64,000 nt of DNA from positions 1 to 64,000 of the forward strand of contig CAMVAT010000004.1 of NCBI GenBank assembly GCA_947165505.1, written 5' to 3'. Shown here piece by piece: positions 45,579-54,642 of this stretch; positions within the stretch are counted from its first letter, which is position 1, and the number at the start of each line of letters is the position of its first letter. Source of the stretch: an uncultured Prevotellaceae bacterium (GTDB lineage Bacteria; Bacteroidota; Bacteroidia; Bacteroidales; Bacteroidaceae). Under the pieces are notes generated by a model. The model was not told the origin of the DNA, made no database searches, and was given only the letters and a program-made list of their open reading frames with translations. A program made the position numbers and the translations under genes.

Positions 45579-46379
45579 ATGCAGAACAGTGTAACTTTAC
45601 CACAGTGGCTAGACACCCTAATCTTTGAGGAACTTGGGGCAAAGTATTGTCGTTCAAATTCTGACATGACTGTTATTGATTGGGATAAGAACGATGTACT
45701 TAACTATTTGGGTACTTACTTCCCGCGTAGTTATGCAGAGTCATATTGTATTTTCTCTGAATTCTTTAAGTTACATCCAGATAGGTTTGTAGGTAAAGAA
45801 GAATTGTCTATTTTTGATTTCGGATGTGGAACTGGTGGAGAAATTATGGGATTATTAACGGCATTGTCAGAGTATTACCCAAATTTGAAAAATATCAAAG
45901 TGGTCGCTTTAGATGGAAATCAATATGCTTTACAACTATATGATACTGTTCTTTTAGAACTAAAGAAACATACTGCATTAATGATTGAAAATCATTCTGC
46001 CCATATCTGTATTGATGACTTTTATGATTTGAGAATTCTGAATAAAGTTCTGAAAAGAAAGTTTGATATAGTCATGTCATTTAAAGCGATTTGTGAATTT
46101 GTTACCAAGCAACAATTTGAGCAAGACAATTCATATGAACACATAGCCAAATTCTTGTTGCCTAAATTGTCTAATGGTGGTATAATATTGTTAGTTGATG
46201 TTACTACATATAATAATACCTCACAAGACTGGTTACCCAAAATGATGGATAGGGGCTTGGTAACTGCACAATGCAATATTATAAAAAAGAATGAAGGCTA
46301 TAACCAGACTTTTAGAATCACTCATTCTCATAGAACTATAGATGAGAGTAAGGTTGCGTGGAGAATAATAACAAATTAA
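45579..46379 (+). CDS. Class I SAM-dependent methyltransferase
   Basis: 266 residues from ATG 45579; a TTG 12 bases upstream is in frame but less likely. Motif I is 'IFDFGCGTGGE' (D80 to E88) and the acidic residue ending strand 2 is D112 in 'VVALDGNQY'. A later 'FDIVMSFKAICEF' fits motif IV/post-motif regions. No DNA-methylase DPPY/NPPF motif or target-recognition domain is visible, so the substrate could be a small molecule, RNA or protein. It lies between the nuclease-like and helicase genes on the same strand. Confidence 0.75.
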   Translation: MQNSVTLPQWLDTLIFEELGAKYCRSNSDMTVIDWDKNDVLNYLGTYFPRSYAESYCIFSEFFKLHPDRFVGKEELSIFDFGCGTGGEIMGLLTALSEYYPNLKNIKVVALDGNQYALQLYDTVLLELKKHTALMIENHSAHICIDDFYDLRILNKVLKRKFDIVMSFKAICEFVTKQQFEQDNSYEHIAKFLLPKLSNGGIILLVDVTTYNNTSQDWLPKMMDRGLVTAQCNIIKKNEGYNQTFRITHSHRTIDESKVAWRIITN

Positions 46380-46392
46380 AAAAGGGAATAGT

Positions 46393-47721
46393 ATGAGATT
46401 ACAAAATTGGTTTATAAGGAATCTTGATGATATCCAGCGTGAAGTTATCATTGAAAGTATTGACAAGAATATCATTGTTCAAGGGGTTGCAGGAAGTGGA
46501 AAGACTAATCTTGCTATACACAGGGCTTTGAAGGCAAGAGACAAAGGTTCTTATGCTATTGTGATTATGACGGTAGCCTTAAGAAGAATGATTGCATATG
46601 GAATGAAGGAACTGGGACTTGATAATGAACGTATTGCATATGATTGGGCATGGCAACATCGTGGATTTGATTTGATTGGTGATATCTATTGTGTTAAACA
46701 AAATGTAGGATTTGCAGGAATTGAAAGGGTACAACCTTCTCCTTTATATCTTGTTAATGGTAATGTCGTGAGAAAGTTTGAAAAAACTAATCAAGAAACA
46801 GGTTCTTTCGGACTTGATTTTGCAGATTGGGTAGACGCTCGCTATTATAATACATGGGGACGGAGGGCGTCATGGTTCAAGGAAGTTGCTATGGATAATC
46901 ATTTTTCTATTACCAACTCGATATATTGTTTAGTTCCTAGTGGTACACTATATAAACCATGTGAAGCAATAATTGATTACCTGATAGTTGACGAAGCTCA
47001 GGATTTTAATGTTACAGATTATCGCAGCCGATTCATTCCTAAGGTTGGCAAAAGCGTCTCTCTGTTAGGAGATTCAAATCAGAGAATGATTAACACTGGT
47101 AGTTCTATCGAGGAACTGAGAGATTGTTTTCCTAATTATAAGCCATTTGATTTACAATATAATTATCGTCTTCCCAAAGCAATAGCAAAGGTTGCACAGA
47201 AGATAGCACAGCCTGAAATAGACTTGATAACCAACAACATGAAAAATGGAGGCGATAGCGATTATCCTACATATCCGAAACCAATGATAAAGAAGTGCCA
47301 AACAAGAGCTGATGAAATAAAATGGATAGCTAACAAAATACAAAATGAAACGTTGGACGATGTGGCTATCCTTGTTCAAAATGATTCTGATGTTCAAGAG
47401 ATTGTGAAATTATTGGCAGAGAATGGTATAACTGAAGTTCAGACTCATTATAGAACAGGGGAGATAGCCCCTTTTTATACGATTAATACACTAGACTTTT
47501 CAAATAATGACTTACCATGCATATTAGACTATTTTGCGGCAAAAGGATCTGAATTTGATCATGTTTTTGTCCCATTTGCAAATGAAGGGCATGTCGGTAG
47601 GCGACATGATTTCTTTGTGGCATGTACTAGAGCTTCGCATAGCCTATACATCTCATATTCTGGGGTTAGGACCTCAAATCTGGAGAATATAAACAACCAT
47701 GACATTGTCGAATTTAATTAA
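46393..47721 (+). CDS. UvrD/Rep-like superfamily 1 helicase
   Basis: 442 residues, short for UvrD (about 700). Walker A is 'GVAGSGKTNLA' (31-41), Walker B is 'IVDEAQDF' (D200, E201), motif III is 'SLLGDSNQRM', motif IV is 'LQYNYRLPKAI', motif V is 'AAKGSEFDHVFVPF' and motif VI is 'FFVACTRASHSLYISYSG'. All core motifs appear intact. Compact SF1 helicases of this kind accompany nucleases in several defence systems. The start is 13 bp after the methyltransferase stop, and the 3' end overlaps or nearly touches the next gene. Confidence 0.85.
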   Translation: MRLQNWFIRNLDDIQREVIIESIDKNIIVQGVAGSGKTNLAIHRALKARDKGSYAIVIMTVALRRMIAYGMKELGLDNERIAYDWAWQHRGFDLIGDIYCVKQNVGFAGIERVQPSPLYLVNGNVVRKFEKTNQETGSFGLDFADWVDARYYNTWGRRASWFKEVAMDNHFSITNSIYCLVPSGTLYKPCEAIIDYLIVDEAQDFNVTDYRSRFIPKVGKSVSLLGDSNQRMINTGSSIEELRDCFPNYKPFDLQYNYRLPKAIAKVAQKIAQPEIDLITNNMKNGGDSDYPTYPKPMIKKCQTRADEIKWIANKIQNETLDDVAILVQNDSDVQEIVKLLAENGITEVQTHYRTGEIAPFYTINTLDFSNNDLPCILDYFAAKGSEFDHVFVPFANEGHVGRRHDFFVACTRASHSLYISYSGVRTSNLENINNHDIVEFN

Positions 47722-47728
47722 AAGCATT

Positions 47729-49462
47729 ATGCAATATTATATAGAAATCAGTTTATGGAATCTTCTGGAATCATTTGTAACAGAAAGCATTTCACCATTT
47801 TCTTTTTATTCAGAAAGGAATTTTGGAAATAATCTGAGTAGGTATTTGAGTGGGGAAAAAGAGAAGTATAACTATTTGATCCTCTCGTCAGAAGACTTAG
47901 GTGGTGATATTTCTTTGATTATTGACGAGTCTCTTATAGATGCTACTTGTCTAAAGAGCATTAATAAAAGATTGACAACAGCTTTTACATATCCCAAAAC
48001 TATATATTATAGGAAAGGATTTGTTAAGTTCCGATTTGAGTCGCCCTCTTTGAAAGATGCAATTATTGCTGAATCCCAAATACTCCTTGAAGTAAAATGT
48101 CTAGATAAGTATGTGCCCGATTTCTTTGTGAAGAGTAAAAAAAACAAGATGAAAACAGATATCTCAAACTTGGAGGATCAACTTTCGTTCGAGAGACGTG
48201 CTTTTATAGATTTTGATGAAAAATTCAACAAATTAAAAGGTGCACTAATTGGCTATACGAGAGGACAATATACGACATCAAACGATACGACTCTTAAATT
48301 ACAAAACAATCTGAGAGATATCAAGAACTCTTTCGGAGGAATGAATACTCAAATAATGATGAGTGACTTTTTTGATGAGGATTCTGATATGAGTGAAAGA
48401 ATTAAGAACTGCAAAGAACTATATTTCAAGGCTGTAGGGATGGACAATTCTTTTGATGTCCTTCTTGATCAATATGAAGAAGTAATAAAATTGGTAAAAA
48501 TGCGTTCAGAAGAGAAAAGGCATTTATATAGTATCCGCAGAAAGGATGACTTGCTGCAAGAAAAAACTTATGTTGAGAATTGTGTTTCTCAGATTGAACA
48601 ATCATATAATATAGTAAAGGTAAAAAAAGAACTTGATGATATTAAAGCCTTGGAAAAAGCCAATGGAGAAAGGATTGGGAAATCGAGGTTGTATTTCAAA
48701 AAGGACACTGTCGAATATGAACGTAAACAACAACTTAAAAGTATTATAGATGAATTTGAGAATGGGAATGCTGAATACATTCATTACAAAAATAGGCTGT
48801 TCCAGATAGACCAAGAGTTGAATGATGATTCAAATAAATTTGATAACATTTTATCTGCCATTTTTACACGAATAAGTGATATCCTTAATGTTTTGATTAA
48901 AAAAACCTCAAGTTTAACAAACGGTGGAATGGTAGATCTTTCAAATGTGTCAATCTCAGATTCTTTATACTTGACAAGTAATCCTAATGATTCCGAAATA
49001 TGTTATTTTAATATCCTATTGAACTGTATTCTTAACAGCACTACAGCTAAGCAATTGTCTGAGCACTCTGTACTTCTTGTTCTGGAAGAATCTGCAAAAT
49101 TGTTTAAGTCTATGCCTGTATCTAAAGAAGATTCTGGTAAGATGATTTTGAACACATTACGTGAATACTGGTCATATAAGAATCTACGTGTGGATACATT
49201 TACCATCCCGGAGGGTATGCCAGTGTTACAATCTATAATGTCTTTCTTTGTAAAACCATTAGGATTTGAACAAATTGAAAGATACATGATGATAAAGAAA
49301 TACACTCATAAAGCCTATGCTTTTATGCTATGGGGAGCGTGGATAGGTTTCGCTGATATACCTAAGACATTTACAAATGTTTTATATCAGAACGACGACA
49401 TAGACTCTTTAATAGAAAAGAAGTTACAGACAATGATTAATCAAGTAGATTCAAATGACTGA
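47729..49462 (+). CDS. Unrecognised coiled-coil protein in the island
   Basis: 577 residues from ATG 47729; an in-frame ATG at 47699 inside the helicase gene would add 10 residues. Residues about 140-400 are rich in charged heptads ('LLQEKTYVENCVSQIEQSY', 'VEYERKQQLKSIIDEFENG'), indicating long coiled coils. Flanking parts are mixed alpha/beta. There is no signal peptide, membrane segment, Walker motif or recognisable catalytic motif. Its tight coupling to the helicase upstream and the DUF1848 gene downstream (8-bp overlap) suggests a structural or adaptor subunit of the same complex. I cannot assign a family. Confidence 0.7.
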   Translation: MQYYIEISLWNLLESFVTESISPFSFYSERNFGNNLSRYLSGEKEKYNYLILSSEDLGGDISLIIDESLIDATCLKSINKRLTTAFTYPKTIYYRKGFVKFRFESPSLKDAIIAESQILLEVKCLDKYVPDFFVKSKKNKMKTDISNLEDQLSFERRAFIDFDEKFNKLKGALIGYTRGQYTTSNDTTLKLQNNLRDIKNSFGGMNTQIMMSDFFDEDSDMSERIKNCKELYFKAVGMDNSFDVLLDQYEEVIKLVKMRSEEKRHLYSIRRKDDLLQEKTYVENCVSQIEQSYNIVKVKKELDDIKALEKANGERIGKSRLYFKKDTVEYERKQQLKSIIDEFENGNAEYIHYKNRLFQIDQELNDDSNKFDNILSAIFTRISDILNVLIKKTSSLTNGGMVDLSNVSISDSLYLTSNPNDSEICYFNILLNCILNSTTAKQLSEHSVLLVLEESAKLFKSMPVSKEDSGKMILNTLREYWSYKNLRVDTFTIPEGMPVLQSIMSFFVKPLGFEQIERYMMIKKYTHKAYAFMLWGAWIGFADIPKTFTNVLYQNDDIDSLIEKKLQTMINQVDSND

Positions 49463-50507
49463 CAAAATAGTAATAACAACAGATCAAGGCGAACAAGTAG
49501 AAGCAACGGTACCAGTAATTATCTCAGCCAGTCGTTCAACCGACGTACCAGCCTTTTATGCCAAGTGGTTCTATAACCGCTTGGCTAAAGGCTATTGTGT
49601 ATGGTATAATCCATTCAACAGCAATCAAAAGATGTACATATCTTTTGCGAGATGTCGCGTAATCGTATTTTGGACAAAGGATCCATCGCCCATCATACCC
49701 TATCTACCAGAACTGGACAAGCGAGGAATACACTACTATTTTCAGGTGACACTGAACGATTATGAGAAGGAGGGCTTTGAACCAAATGTTCCATCTGTGG
49801 CAAAACGGATAGAGACATTTAAGCAACTTTCGTCTTTGATTGGCAAAGAACGGGTGATTTGGCGATTTGACCCATTAATTATTACACCTCAGCAAACTCC
49901 TCGGATGCTATTGACAAAAATATGGCATATCGGCAACGAGCTGAAAGGATATACAGACAAGCTGGTATTTAGCTTTGTGGATGTTAAGGCGTATCGGAAA
50001 GTGCAGAATAATCTGGTGAAAGAAACGCCTTACTACAACAAAGAGAATGTTGAACAGGCAGAAATGACGGATTCCCAGCGAAAAGAAATCGTTGAAGGTC
50101 TTGTCAAATTGCGTGAGATATGGAAACAAGATGGCTGGAATCTGGAGTTGGCAACTTGTGCAGAGGAGATAGATTTAGAAAGGTATGGCATTGCGCATAA
50201 TAGATGTATTGATGGAGAGTTGATGAAACGCATCTTTGCAGAAGACGAAGAACTGGTATATTATCTCCATACAGGGAAATTGCCTGAACGTGATATGTTT
50301 GGTGAGATTCCTCCAATTCCCGAGAAGGCAAAGAATCTGAAGGATAAAGGACAAAGGAAAATCTGCGGCTGCATGATAAGCAAGGACATTGGCATGTATA
50401 ATACCTGTCGTCATTTCTGTGTATATTGTTATGCAAACACAAGTAAAGAGGCTGTACTAAATAATAAAGACAAGCATAATGATGAGAGTGAAAGTATAAT
50501 AGGATAG
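49455..50507 (+). CDS. DUF1848-family protein with C-terminal cysteine cluster
   Basis: 350 residues. The N-terminal half has DUF1848 features: 'IISASRSTDVPAFYAKWFYNRL', 'FWTKDPSPII' and 'RFDPLII'. The C-terminal segment 'KICGCMISKDIGMYNTCRHF' plus 'CVYCYANTS' carries Cys residues spaced like those of radical-SAM/SPL-like proteins, so an iron-sulfur cluster is plausible. Biochemical function of the family is not established to my knowledge. It overlaps the coiled-coil gene by 8 bp and ends 4 bp before the AlbA_2 gene. Confidence 0.8.
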   Translation: MTDKIVITTDQGEQVEATVPVIISASRSTDVPAFYAKWFYNRLAKGYCVWYNPFNSNQKMYISFARCRVIVFWTKDPSPIIPYLPELDKRGIHYYFQVTLNDYEKEGFEPNVPSVAKRIETFKQLSSLIGKERVIWRFDPLIITPQQTPRMLLTKIWHIGNELKGYTDKLVFSFVDVKAYRKVQNNLVKETPYYNKENVEQAEMTDSQRKEIVEGLVKLREIWKQDGWNLELATCAEEIDLERYGIAHNRCIDGELMKRIFAEDEELVYYLHTGKLPERDMFGEIPPIPEKAKNLKDKGQRKICGCMISKDIGMYNTCRHFCVYCYANTSKEAVLNNKDKHNDESESIIG

Positions 50508-50511
50508 TGCT

Positions 50512-52131
50512 ATGACGAAAGAAGACATACTAAGGCTAAGAGATACGGCGGAGCAGACGCGAGTGCAGTTCAAGGAGCGTGTGACTCGTGACAATAAGTA
50601 TGACGTGAGTTGCGAGATGGTGGCTCTAAGCAATTCTCGCGGCGGAATGATTGTGGTGGGTATTGATGACAAAACGGGGCGCATCAATCCGCTCTCGTTT
50701 GTGGAGGTACAAGAGACGACGAACCTTTTGGGGAGTCTGGCATCGGAAGGCGTAGTGCCACAGATACTGCTTGACATCGAGAATATTCAGATGGAAGGTG
50801 GTGTCATTGTGGTGGTTACTGTCAAACAAGGCAGAAACAAGCCTTATCGTGACAATAAGGGCATCGTATGGGTAAAGCAGGGCGCTGACAAACGCAAGGT
50901 GTTTGACAACGCTGAACTGATAGCCATGCTGATGGAAAACGGACAAATGCATCCTGACAGTATGCCTGTGAATGGCACCAGTATCAAGGACTTGGATGAG
51001 AATACCTTGCGTGACTATCTGCTCAACAGGTTTCGTAGTGATTTTGAACGGCAGCAGTTGTCCATAACAGAACTGAGGCATAGAAGTCTTGAAGAAATTT
51101 CCGAAGTCCTAAGTCAAACACCGGAGGGTATCTTGAAGAACAATGGTTTGATAAGGGAAGACGGCACGTTGACTGTGGCTGCTTTGATGCTGATGGGCAG
51201 ATATCCTCAACGATGGTTGCCTGCTTTCACTGTGAGGTGCGTTAGTTTTGTTGGTAACAGCATTGGTGGCACGGAGTTCCGCGACAAGAGCGGGAATGAT
51301 GCTGATGGCAATGCCGTACATCTGTATAACTATATCATTTCATTCCTGACAAGAAATCTTCGTAAGAGGCAAGTGGAAAAGGATTTCAACAGTCAGGGCG
51401 AGTTGGAGGTTTCGATAGCCAGTCTGTCTGAGATTGTCACAAATGGCATTCTACATCGCTCGTATGTGATAGAGGCACCGTTACGGGTGTTTATCTTCGA
51501 CAATAGGATTGAGATTCACAGTCCAGGGCTGTTGCCGGAAGGGGTCAGCATGGAAAGTATTAAACATGGTGCGTCGGTACCAAGGAACAAGTTGCTGTTC
51601 AATCATGGTATCAACCTGCTGCCCTACACTGGTGCAGGAAGTGGCATCACCAGAGCTTTGAAGTTTACTCCTGACATTAAGTTTGTGAATGACGAGACTC
51701 TCAATGAGTTTGTCGTAACGTTAGAGCGTAGAAATATAGGAGAAACCGATGCTAAAAATGATAGAGATAGTGACAGAGATGATAGAGAAAAAAGAGACGA
51801 AGAAGACGGAGATAACTCACTGTCTGCGAAATATATAGAAAATAATGAAGCTGCAAAAAGAGACAATGATGGAGTCGAAGAAACCGAAGATAGAGCACGT
51901 GTGGTTCGCACTCCTTATAAGCAGCTGCCAAGTATTCAAAAGGACATCATCCAATTCTGTGCTATCCCAAGAACGGCAAAGGAAATCATGGACCACATAG
52001 GCTACTACAACAATTCTAAGAATATGACCACGTATGTCAGACCATTGTTAGAGATGGGATATTTAGAGATGACTGAACCCGACAAGCCCAAGAGTAAAAA
52101 TCAGAAGTATCGGAAAGTTAGAAAGGAATAA
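50512..52131 (+). CDS. AlbA_2 (Schlafen-type) ATP-binding protein
   Basis: 539 residues. Residues about 5-120 match the AlbA_2/SLFN core ('VQFKERVTRDNKYDVSCEMV', 'LSNSRGGMIVVGIDD'). Residues about 300-400 resemble the HATPase_c_4 region ('EIVTNGILHRSYV', 'IEIHSPGLLPEG'). A charged low-complexity linker (about 400-465, rich in D, R and E) leads to a C-terminal winged-helix-like domain ('RTAKEIMDHIGYYNNSKNM'). Such proteins act as regulators or sensors and occur both in defence islands and alone. GC content is intermediate between the island and the flanks, so it may be a separate acquisition. Confidence 0.85.
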   Translation: MTKEDILRLRDTAEQTRVQFKERVTRDNKYDVSCEMVALSNSRGGMIVVGIDDKTGRINPLSFVEVQETTNLLGSLASEGVVPQILLDIENIQMEGGVIVVVTVKQGRNKPYRDNKGIVWVKQGADKRKVFDNAELIAMLMENGQMHPDSMPVNGTSIKDLDENTLRDYLLNRFRSDFERQQLSITELRHRSLEEISEVLSQTPEGILKNNGLIREDGTLTVAALMLMGRYPQRWLPAFTVRCVSFVGNSIGGTEFRDKSGNDADGNAVHLYNYIISFLTRNLRKRQVEKDFNSQGELEVSIASLSEIVTNGILHRSYVIEAPLRVFIFDNRIEIHSPGLLPEGVSMESIKHGASVPRNKLLFNHGINLLPYTGAGSGITRALKFTPDIKFVNDETLNEFVVTLERRNIGETDAKNDRDSDRDDREKRDEEDGDNSLSAKYIENNEAAKRDNDGVEETEDRARVVRTPYKQLPSIQKDIIQFCAIPRTAKEIMDHIGYYNNSKNMTTYVRPLLEMGYLEMTEPDKPKSKNQKYRKVRKE

Positions 52132-52141
52132 ATGGAAGCGT

Positions 52142-52435
52142 ATGATATTCGGTAAGAAGATAAAAGAACTCAGAGAAGAGCATGGGATGGTGCAACGAAA
52201 ACTAGCGGCTGCATTGGATATAGATACGCCCATGTATAGCAAGATAGAGCGTGGAGAAAGGAAAGCCAAACGAAGCCATATACCTATTATGGCCAGACTC
52301 CTTGAAATCGAAGAAAAGGAACTCCTGACTATTTGGTTGGCAGACAAGGTGTTGGATGCCGTTGAGGGTGAAGACGAGGTGAAACGTGATGCTTTAATCT
52401 ATGCTCAGAAAGAGATAGAAGCAGGAATCAGGTGA
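52142..52435 (+). CDS. XRE-family helix-turn-helix regulator
   Basis: 97 residues. The HTH_3 domain spans about 6-60 ('KIKELREEHGMVQRKLAAAL', 'SKIERGERKAKRSHI'), and a short helical C-terminus follows. Such small regulators often control restriction-modification or other defence genes in Bacteroidota. It is 10 bp downstream of the AlbA_2 gene and ends the island; the following intergenic stretch holds a promoter for the next, GC-rich gene. Confidence 0.88.
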   Translation: MIFGKKIKELREEHGMVQRKLAAALDIDTPMYSKIERGERKAKRSHIPIMARLLEIEEKELLTIWLADKVLDAVEGEDEVKRDALIYAQKEIEAGIR

Positions 52436-52510
52436 TTCGCTTATATGAACAGCAGGTAATCTATGGATTTCTGCCTTCGATACTTGTTTCCTTTTTCCTT
52501 TTTCCCCTTT

Positions 52511-52545
52511 TTTGTTGCTCATTTACAAATAATTGTTTATCTTTG
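52511..52545 (+). promoter_or_regulatory. Promoter of the lipoprotein at 52561
   Basis: TTTG (52511-52514), 23 bp, TATCTTTG (52538-52545), 15 bp before the ATG. Confidence 0.6.
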
Positions 52546-52560
52546 CACAAATAACAATCA

Positions 52561-53334
52561 ATGATGAAAACGAATATCCTTTTTATTGTAGCATTGACGC
52601 TCCCCATCTGGGTATTGAGCAGTTGTAAGGCCGACAAGCAGACGGCCGGAGTAGCAGAGACAAAGAGCACCGTCGCTGCCGGAAAAACGCAGGCACCGGC
52701 CGCCGACAGCACCCAAGCGCAAGAGGGTTCCGTGGCGCAGGAGGTTGCAGACGGCGAGATGGAGGGCCAGAGCGGCATGTATATCCCTGACGACATCGCC
52801 AAATACTGGAAAAAGCGTGTCATCAGCGTGCCGGGACAGAAAAGCGACATCGTGGCACTCTTCGAGGCATTTTACAAAGAGTGGCCCACCGAGGAGGGCA
52901 ACCGCATCGTGCATGTGACCAATCCCGCACTGGCTCCATCGGAGGAGAACTTCGAAGAGGGGTCTATCATCGACCGGAAGAATGGCTATGTGGAGTCGGC
53001 TTGGTATGAGGGCGAAGACCTGGGCACGATATCGGCTTGTGTGTGGAACCGCAAAAACGGGCACAAGCTATTCGCCGTGACGTTTGTACGCCATGCCGCT
53101 AATGGCTATTTGTGCTGCTACGACTTCGACCCGGACAAGCGGACACTCACGCCCGAGGAGAGCCCGGTCAAGAAAGAGCAGCTCAACTACCCCGACAAGT
53201 CGCCCCTGTGGTACGACCTGCCGCAAGAGGGCAAGACGCTGACGGTGGTCGAGGATGCCCCCGGCGACGATGTGGCCATCACCTATTATGAGTTTGACGG
53301 GCAAAACCTCAAGTTCGACAGGCACGATCGTTAA
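52561..53334 (+). CDS. Hypothetical lipoprotein
   Basis: 257 residues. The signal peptide MMKTNILFIVALTLPIWVLSSC ends in a lipobox (LSSC, Cys22). A low-complexity Ala/Thr/Gln/Glu linker (about 25-70) precedes a globular domain with 'MYIPDDIAKYWKKRVISVPG', 'CVWNRKNGHKLFAVTFV' and an acidic C-terminus. No family was recognised. GC content and codon use return to the chromosomal level, so this gene marks the right edge of the AT-rich island. Confidence 0.8.
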   Translation: MMKTNILFIVALTLPIWVLSSCKADKQTAGVAETKSTVAAGKTQAPAADSTQAQEGSVAQEVADGEMEGQSGMYIPDDIAKYWKKRVISVPGQKSDIVALFEAFYKEWPTEEGNRIVHVTNPALAPSEENFEEGSIIDRKNGYVESAWYEGEDLGTISACVWNRKNGHKLFAVTFVRHAANGYLCCYDFDPDKRTLTPEESPVKKEQLNYPDKSPLWYDLPQEGKTLTVVEDAPGDDVAITYYEFDGQNLKFDRHDR

Positions 53335-53353
53335 GCCGATGGCCGCGGCGGCA

Positions 53354-53385
53354 TTTGGTCGTTTCATGTTTATTGCGTACTTTTG
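53354..53385 (+). promoter_or_regulatory. Promoter of the lipoprotein at 53411
   Basis: TTTG (53354-53357), 20 bp, TACTTTTG (53378-53385). It fits the -33/-7 consensus closely. Confidence 0.7.
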
Positions 53386-53410
53386 CAGCGTTTTTTAGTC
53401 GAATACAATC

Positions 53411-54208
53411 ATGAAAAAGAATCTCTGGATGTGGGCCGCCATCCTTTTATCATGCGGCCTGGCACTCACCTCCTGCGGCGACGCTGCTGTGCAGAAGAAA
53501 GTGAGCGGTGTGCTCGAAGAGCCTGTTGTCGTGGATATGCCCGAACAAGTGGAGAAGGCGTACGCTACTACCACGAAAGTGCATACGTTTGATATCCTGA
53601 ACGATACGCTCCACAATATATCTGTGGCAGGCATTGGTGAACTCGACGGCGGGGTCTCTACCGAAGGCTTCGGAGTGATGGTCACTAAGAATGCCACGTC
53701 CACCTCGTTTCACGGCATCCGCAACACGCGCCAGCCCATGGCGGCGTATGATGCTGACGCCAACTGCCTTTGGCTCACCTCGTGCGTGATGGAGGGCACC
53801 GGCACCCATGTGGAACAGCTCTACAAGATGCAGTTCGGCACGGCCGACGACAGTGCTCGCGTCGTGATGGCCATCGAACCCTATCAGATGCAGCAGACAC
53901 TCATTGAGCACCTGACGTTCACGGTCGCTGGTGAGGAGGTCACCTTCTATGCCGACGGGACGCCAATAGCAACAGCCAAAAACACCGTCACAGACATGGG
54001 CGGCTTCGATGCGGAGCAACCAGTGTGGGTGGGCGAACAAATCAGTTATGACCTGAGTGGCGCACAACCACGCGTATGCTTCGTGCCGGGCGTGAAATAT
54101 ACCACAGGGCTGGTGCTCACCTACGATGACATGCCCACACTGTCGGCACAGCTGACTGTCAACGACAATGGCGGCTATACGGTGGGAGATCTTAAAATTA
54201 AAAATTAA
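53411..54208 (+). CDS. Hypothetical lipoprotein with beta-rich domain
   Basis: 265 residues. The signal peptide MKKNLWMWAAILLSCGLALT ends at lipobox LTSC (Cys22). The rest is beta-rich and contains 'HTFDILNDTLHNISVAGIGE' and 'GTHVEQLYKMQFG', with no recognised motif. Its last four codons (KIKN) run into an AATTAAAA tandem array, so the 3' end of the gene may have been formed by the repeat. It has its own promoter and may pair functionally with the lipoprotein upstream. Confidence 0.8.
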   Translation: MKKNLWMWAAILLSCGLALTSCGDAAVQKKVSGVLEEPVVVDMPEQVEKAYATTTKVHTFDILNDTLHNISVAGIGELDGGVSTEGFGVMVTKNATSTSFHGIRNTRQPMAAYDADANCLWLTSCVMEGTGTHVEQLYKMQFGTADDSARVVMAIEPYQMQQTLIEHLTFTVAGEEVTFYADGTPIATAKNTVTDMGGFDAEQPVWVGEQISYDLSGAQPRVCFVPGVKYTTGLVLTYDDMPTLSAQLTVNDNGGYTVGDLKIKN

Positions 54209-54309
54209 AAAATTAAAAAATTAAAAAATTAAAAAAGTAAAAAATTAAAAAAGTAAAAAAGTAAAAGAGTAAAAAAGTAAAAGAGTAAAAAAGTAAAAGA
54301 GTAAAAAAT
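54190..54309. repeat. AT-rich tandem array AAAAATTA / AAAAAGTA / AAAGAGTA
   Basis: About 14 units of 8-9 bp, starting inside the last codons of the lipoprotein gene and changing gradually from AAATTA to AAAGTA to AGAGTA variants. Confidence 0.8.
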
Positions 54310-54313
54310 AGTA

Positions 54314-54367
54314 ATATCAAGCAGGCACTTTCACCTTGATATTTAGGTAAAAGTGCCTGCTTGATAT
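54314..54367. terminator. Perfect 18-bp inverted repeat between convergent genes
   Basis: ATATCAAGCAGGCACTTT (54314-54331) and AAAGTGCCTGCTTGATAT (54350-54367) form a perfect stem around an 18-nt loop. It has no strong T-tract, but its place between convergent genes suggests a bidirectional terminator or a structured RNA end. Heptamer-like TTCAACG units at about 54390-54435 follow. Confidence 0.6.
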
Positions 54368-54441
54368 ATTTATATTCGAATAAAAAAGCTAAACGTTCAA
54401 TGTTTTGCGTTCAACGTTCAACTCTCAACGTTCCACGTATT

Positions 54442-54642
54442 TTATTCTTCCCAGATGTTGAACTGCTCTGCGCGTGGTGCGCTGGGGCCTTTGCCATCAC
54501 CACCCTGAACGGGACCTGTAATGTTGGTGTCGCCGCCGTCCACAGTCGTTACATTGCCGCTCTCTTCACCGCTTCCTGCCAGAATTTCGGCCGAAAGCAT
54601 GTTCATCACTTTCATGTCTGGTTTCAGATAAATCTTTTTCAT
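54442..54642 (-). CDS. Small acidic protein, KKxYxKP...W family, second copy
   Basis: 66 residues: starts MKKIYLKPDMKVMNML, has a Gly/Asp/Thr-rich middle and ends FNIWEE. N-terminal K-K-x-Y-x-K-P-x-x-K-V and the terminal Trp-acidic end match the protein at 15309-15503, although the middle differs. A full promoter lies upstream at 54814-54783. 'EILAGSGEESGN' resembles a double-glycine-like leader junction (L-A-G-S-G), but this is not diagnostic. Function unknown. Confidence 0.6.
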   Translation of the reverse strand: MKKIYLKPDMKVMNMLSAEILAGSGEESGNVTTVDGGDTNITGPVQGGDGKGPSAPRAEQFNIWEE

